A stretch of DNA of 6,895 nt from CAIOZW01 sp049317725 (GTDB taxonomy: Bacteria; Acidobacteriota; Blastocatellia; RBC074): the NCBI GenBank assembly GCA_049317725.1, contig JBMOHS010000195.1, forward strand, positions 1 through 6,895, read 5' to 3'. The notes beneath the pieces are model-generated. The model was given only the letters and a program-made list of their open reading frames with translations. It did no database searches and had not been told where the DNA came from. Made by a program: the position numbers and the translations under genes. How positions within the stretch are numbered: position 1 is the stretch's first letter; each line of letters starts with the position of its first letter. Positions 5,221-6,895 of this stretch are shown here, piece after piece.

Positions 5221-5978
5221 CGATCCTCCACTCCGATCCCGGTTGGGCCAAAGGAACAGCGAAGGTCGAGCTCGCCCACCCGCAAGAGGTCGCCGTCGGC
5301 AATTCGTACCGACCCCGCCTCGGGGAGGAGCAGTCCATTGCGAAACGTCCCGTTGATGCCCCCACAATCAGCAAGTTCCACCCCCCCCTCGATCCGCCAC
5401 CGCACCGCGGCATGGAAGGAGGAGACCGTCGGATCATCCAGGACGACCCCGTTGCCGGGATTGCGCCCAATTCCGACGACGGTGCCTGGACGGGCGAATG
5501 ACAGCCGGTGGACGATTCCAGTTCGCTGCTCGATCAAGAGAAGAGTACGTTCGGTGAGCGTTTCAGGGAGGCTCTCCGCGGGAAAGCGCACTTCAGGACG
5601 TCGCAGGAAGGGGTCGATCTCAAGGGAGAACTGGAGCGGTTGCGCCCATTGGCACCGCCGGTTGCGGAGAAACTCGGTGAGATGCTCGACTAGCCGTTCG
5701 CGCAACGGGAGCCAACGATCCCCCTCAAAGCGGCTCGCCACTTCGTAGGGCAAGCGCAGCTCGATGCGGGAAGGGGCCAGGGTCCTCCCTTCGACGAGGG
5801 TCAGGCGCGGATCGACGGCCCGCTCCAGCGCCAACTCCATCTCGAGGATCAGCGACTCCGCGCCCCCCACCGTCGCGGAAGACCACCTCGGGCGGAGCAG
5901 CCGATCGAGCAGTCGTCCCAGCCACTCTCCCCAGCCACGGCCTCTCGCCTCCGCCCGATGAATCCAGCCGCCCTTCAT
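5217..5978 (-). CDS. FhaA-like protein: DUF3662 domain plus FHA domain
   Basis: FHA domains bind phosphothreonine peptides. In this 253-residue cytoplasmic protein, residues about 16-32 form an amphipathic helix (WGEWLGRLLDRLLRP), and residues about 40-135 resemble the FhaA N-terminal domain (DUF3662), with the typical LEMELALERAVD and LAPSRIELRLP elements. The FHA domain spans about 145-245: GIGRNPGN (Arg172), VSSFHA (Ser186, His189) and GGINGTFRNG (Asn209), so the phosphate-binding residues are retained. Mycobacterial FhaA has the same two ends with a long linker; the linker here is very short. FhaA is known to act in wall synthesis under Ser/Thr kinase control, and the 4-base overlap with a PbpA-like gene supports that role by inference. 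I chose the ATG at 5978, which has AGGAG six bases upstream; a TTG at 6065 would extend it by 29 residues but lacks a binding site. Confidence 0.85.
   Translation of the reverse strand: MKGGWIHRAEARGRGWGEWLGRLLDRLLRPRWSSATVGGAESLILEMELALERAVDPRLTLVEGRTLAPSRIELRLPYEVASRFEGDRWLPLRERLVEHLTEFLRNRRCQWAQPLQFSLEIDPFLRRPEVRFPAESLPETLTERTLLLIEQRTGIVHRLSFARPGTVVGIGRNPGNGVVLDDPTVSSFHAAVRWRIEGGVELADCGGINGTFRNGLLLPEAGSVRIADGDLLRVGELDLRCSFGPTGIGVEDR
5225..5229 (-). promoter_or_regulatory. Ribosome binding site of the penicillin-binding protein gene
   Basis: GGAGG lies four bases before the ATG at 5220, inside the last codons of the FHA gene. A longer in-frame start at 5367 would overlap the FHA domain codons by 150 bases and add a tail without family resemblance, so it is rejected. 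Confidence 0.7.
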
Positions 5979-6070
5979 CGTCTTCTCCTCTCCTTGCACC
6001 GGCAACCAGCCTGCTTGGACCACTGGAAAATGGAACGGTACCCGACAACAGCCGAGGGTGGCCAAATGGC
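5979..6070 (-). other. Short gap between the methyltransferase and FHA genes
   Basis: These 92 bases carry the FHA ribosome binding site. I see no terminator or clear promoter, so the methyltransferase, FHA and penicillin-binding protein genes are likely one transcription unit. Confidence 0.45.
5985..5989 (-). promoter_or_regulatory. Ribosome binding site deciding the FHA gene start
   Basis: AGGAG lies six bases before the ATG at 5978, with a second AAGGAG just upstream (5990-5995). This makes the ATG much more likely than the TTG at 6065. Confidence 0.65.
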
Positions 6071-6853
6071 TCAGGCGCGTACCCGGCGAGCTTCGAAGAG
6101 GAGAACGGCGGCGGCGGTCGCGACATTGAGCGATTCGACCGGCCGTTTCATCGGAATCGAGAGCCGGACCTCGCTTGCCTCAAGGAGGGCCGGGCGAATT
6201 CCATTCCCCTCATTCCCGAGGAGCAGCAGGGTGGGCTGGCGCCAGTCGTAGGCCGTGTAGGGCGTCGGCGCCCTCCCATCCGTGGCGACAACCCGACATT
6301 GGTGCCGCGAGGCCAATGCCAAGAGATGCTCTGGCTCGACCTCACAAAGAATCGGAAGGCGAAAGGCGGAGCCCATCGCGCTGCGAAGCGTCTTGGGGGC
6401 AAAGGGATCGACAGATCCCTGCAGGGAGAGCACGCCATCCACGCCGGCCGCCTCGGCCGTTCGGATGATCGTGCCAGTGTTACCAGGATCCTGCAGGGCA
6501 TCGAGTCCGACCAGCAGAAGGGGCCCATCGGCTCGAAAGACCTCGTCGAAGGAGCTGGAAGGCCGTTCCGCGAGAACGATCACGCCTTGTGGACTGACGG
6601 TGTCGCTCACCGTCGCCAAGACCGCCTCTTGCGTCGGCCAGAGCGCACATCCGCGCGACTGCAGGATCTCAAGAAGGGAGAGCGCTCTCTCTCCCAGGTC
6701 GGGGGAGTGGAAGGCCATCCCGCCTCGACCTCCAGCTTCGAGGTAGGCCTCGATCAGCCGATCGCCCTCGAGAAACATCCAGCCTGGCTCTCGACCATCC
6801 CGGATCCGGCGCGCCTGCTTCAACTTCTCATTTGCGGGACTGGTGATGACCAT
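6071..6853 (-). CDS. TrmH/SpoU-family RNA 2'-O-ribose methyltransferase
   Basis: This 260-residue enzyme transfers a methyl group from S-adenosylmethionine to a ribose 2'-hydroxyl in RNA, probably 23S rRNA (RlmB or TsnR type), in the cytoplasm. An N-terminal RNA-binding domain (about 4-95: SPANEKLKQARRIRDGRE, WMFLEGDRLIEAYLEAG) is followed by the knotted SPOUT domain. Motif 1 is DALQDPGNTGTIIRTAEAAG (118-137, with Asn125 and Arg131), motif 2 is LLLGNEGNGI (210-219, with Glu215), and motif 3 is LSIPM followed by ESLNVATAAAV (231-250, with Asn243). Length and domain order fit the family well; the exact target nucleotide cannot be read from sequence. The only in-frame ATG is at 6853, with GGAG at 6867-6870, 13 bases away, which is a rather distant site. 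It is probably the first visible gene of the operon with the FHA and penicillin-binding protein genes; this linkage may be only positional. Confidence 0.92.
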   Translation of the reverse strand: MVITSPANEKLKQARRIRDGREPGWMFLEGDRLIEAYLEAGGRGGMAFHSPDLGERALSLLEILQSRGCALWPTQEAVLATVSDTVSPQGVIVLAERPSSSFDEVFRADGPLLLVGLDALQDPGNTGTIIRTAEAAGVDGVLSLQGSVDPFAPKTLRSAMGSAFRLPILCEVEPEHLLALASRHQCRVVATDGRAPTPYTAYDWRQPTLLLLGNEGNGIRPALLEASEVRLSIPMKRPVESLNVATAAAVLLFEARRVRA

Positions 6854-6895
6854 TGCTGCGCCATCGCTCCTTCTTCCTTCTCTCTCTCGACAGGG
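6854..6895 (-). other. Purine-rich leader of the methyltransferase gene at the window edge
   Basis: On the minus strand this stretch is rich in A and G (repeated GAGA and AAGGA). Two frames other than the methyltransferase frame are open from the window edge and stop inside the methyltransferase gene (one reads VEREKEEGAMAQQWSS before its stop), so an upstream gene could overlap its start. This cannot be decided without more sequence. Confidence 0.3.

Noticed and set aside
4592..5470. Long minus-strand open frame of 292 codons crossing the penicillin-binding protein/FHA junction
   Set aside because: It is in another frame of two well-supported genes, shows low-complexity Arg/Gly/Ser/Pro composition and no family resemblance. 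High G+C makes such frames common.

Overview
This high-G+C window looks like a chromosomal piece of a diderm-type bacterium, most likely Acidobacteriota or a close relative. That assignment is an inference from gene content: an FhaA-like FHA protein paired with a PbpA-like penicillin-binding protein outside an actinobacterial kinase cluster, an M50 peptidase of a type I associate with that phylum, and a two-SH3-domain lipoprotein. No marker gene fixes the taxonomy.

Layout. Positions 1-540 are a scrap yard. The 5' part of an IS3-family insertion sequence (OrfA, an A6G frameshift site, and the first codons of OrfB) is broken off and joined to an N-terminal fragment of an AhpD-type alkylhydroperoxidase. 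A strong intrinsic terminator at 573-604 points leftward and closes the minus-strand transcription unit to its right. Positions 605-899 hold no convincing gene. A minus-strand lipoprotein gene (900-1961) and a plus-strand M50 membrane metallopeptidase gene (2314-3462) diverge from a 352-base region with a perfect DnaA-box 9-mer, a 12-base palindrome, two leader hairpins and a weak promoter candidate.

The right half is a minus-strand operon, read from right to left: a TrmH/SpoU-family RNA 2'-O-ribose methyltransferase (6071-6853), an FhaA-like FHA-domain protein (5217-5978) and a class B penicillin-binding protein (3469-5220). The last two overlap by four bases (ATGA), so they are probably translationally coupled. 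The M50 and penicillin-binding protein genes converge with only six bases between their stop codons.

How the genes may work together. The FHA protein and transpeptidase probably form a phosphorylation-responsive cell-wall module, as proposed for actinobacterial FhaA and PbpA, but no kinase, phosphatase or RodA/FtsW gene is visible here. The M50 protease and SH3 lipoprotein are both envelope proteins and may share control from their common intergenic region. I see no CRISPR array, tRNA, rRNA or complete mobile element. I do not see clear evidence of an undescribed defence or mobile system; the most notable items are the FHA-penicillin-binding protein pair, the two-membrane-segment transpeptidase, the divergent control region and the orphan terminator.
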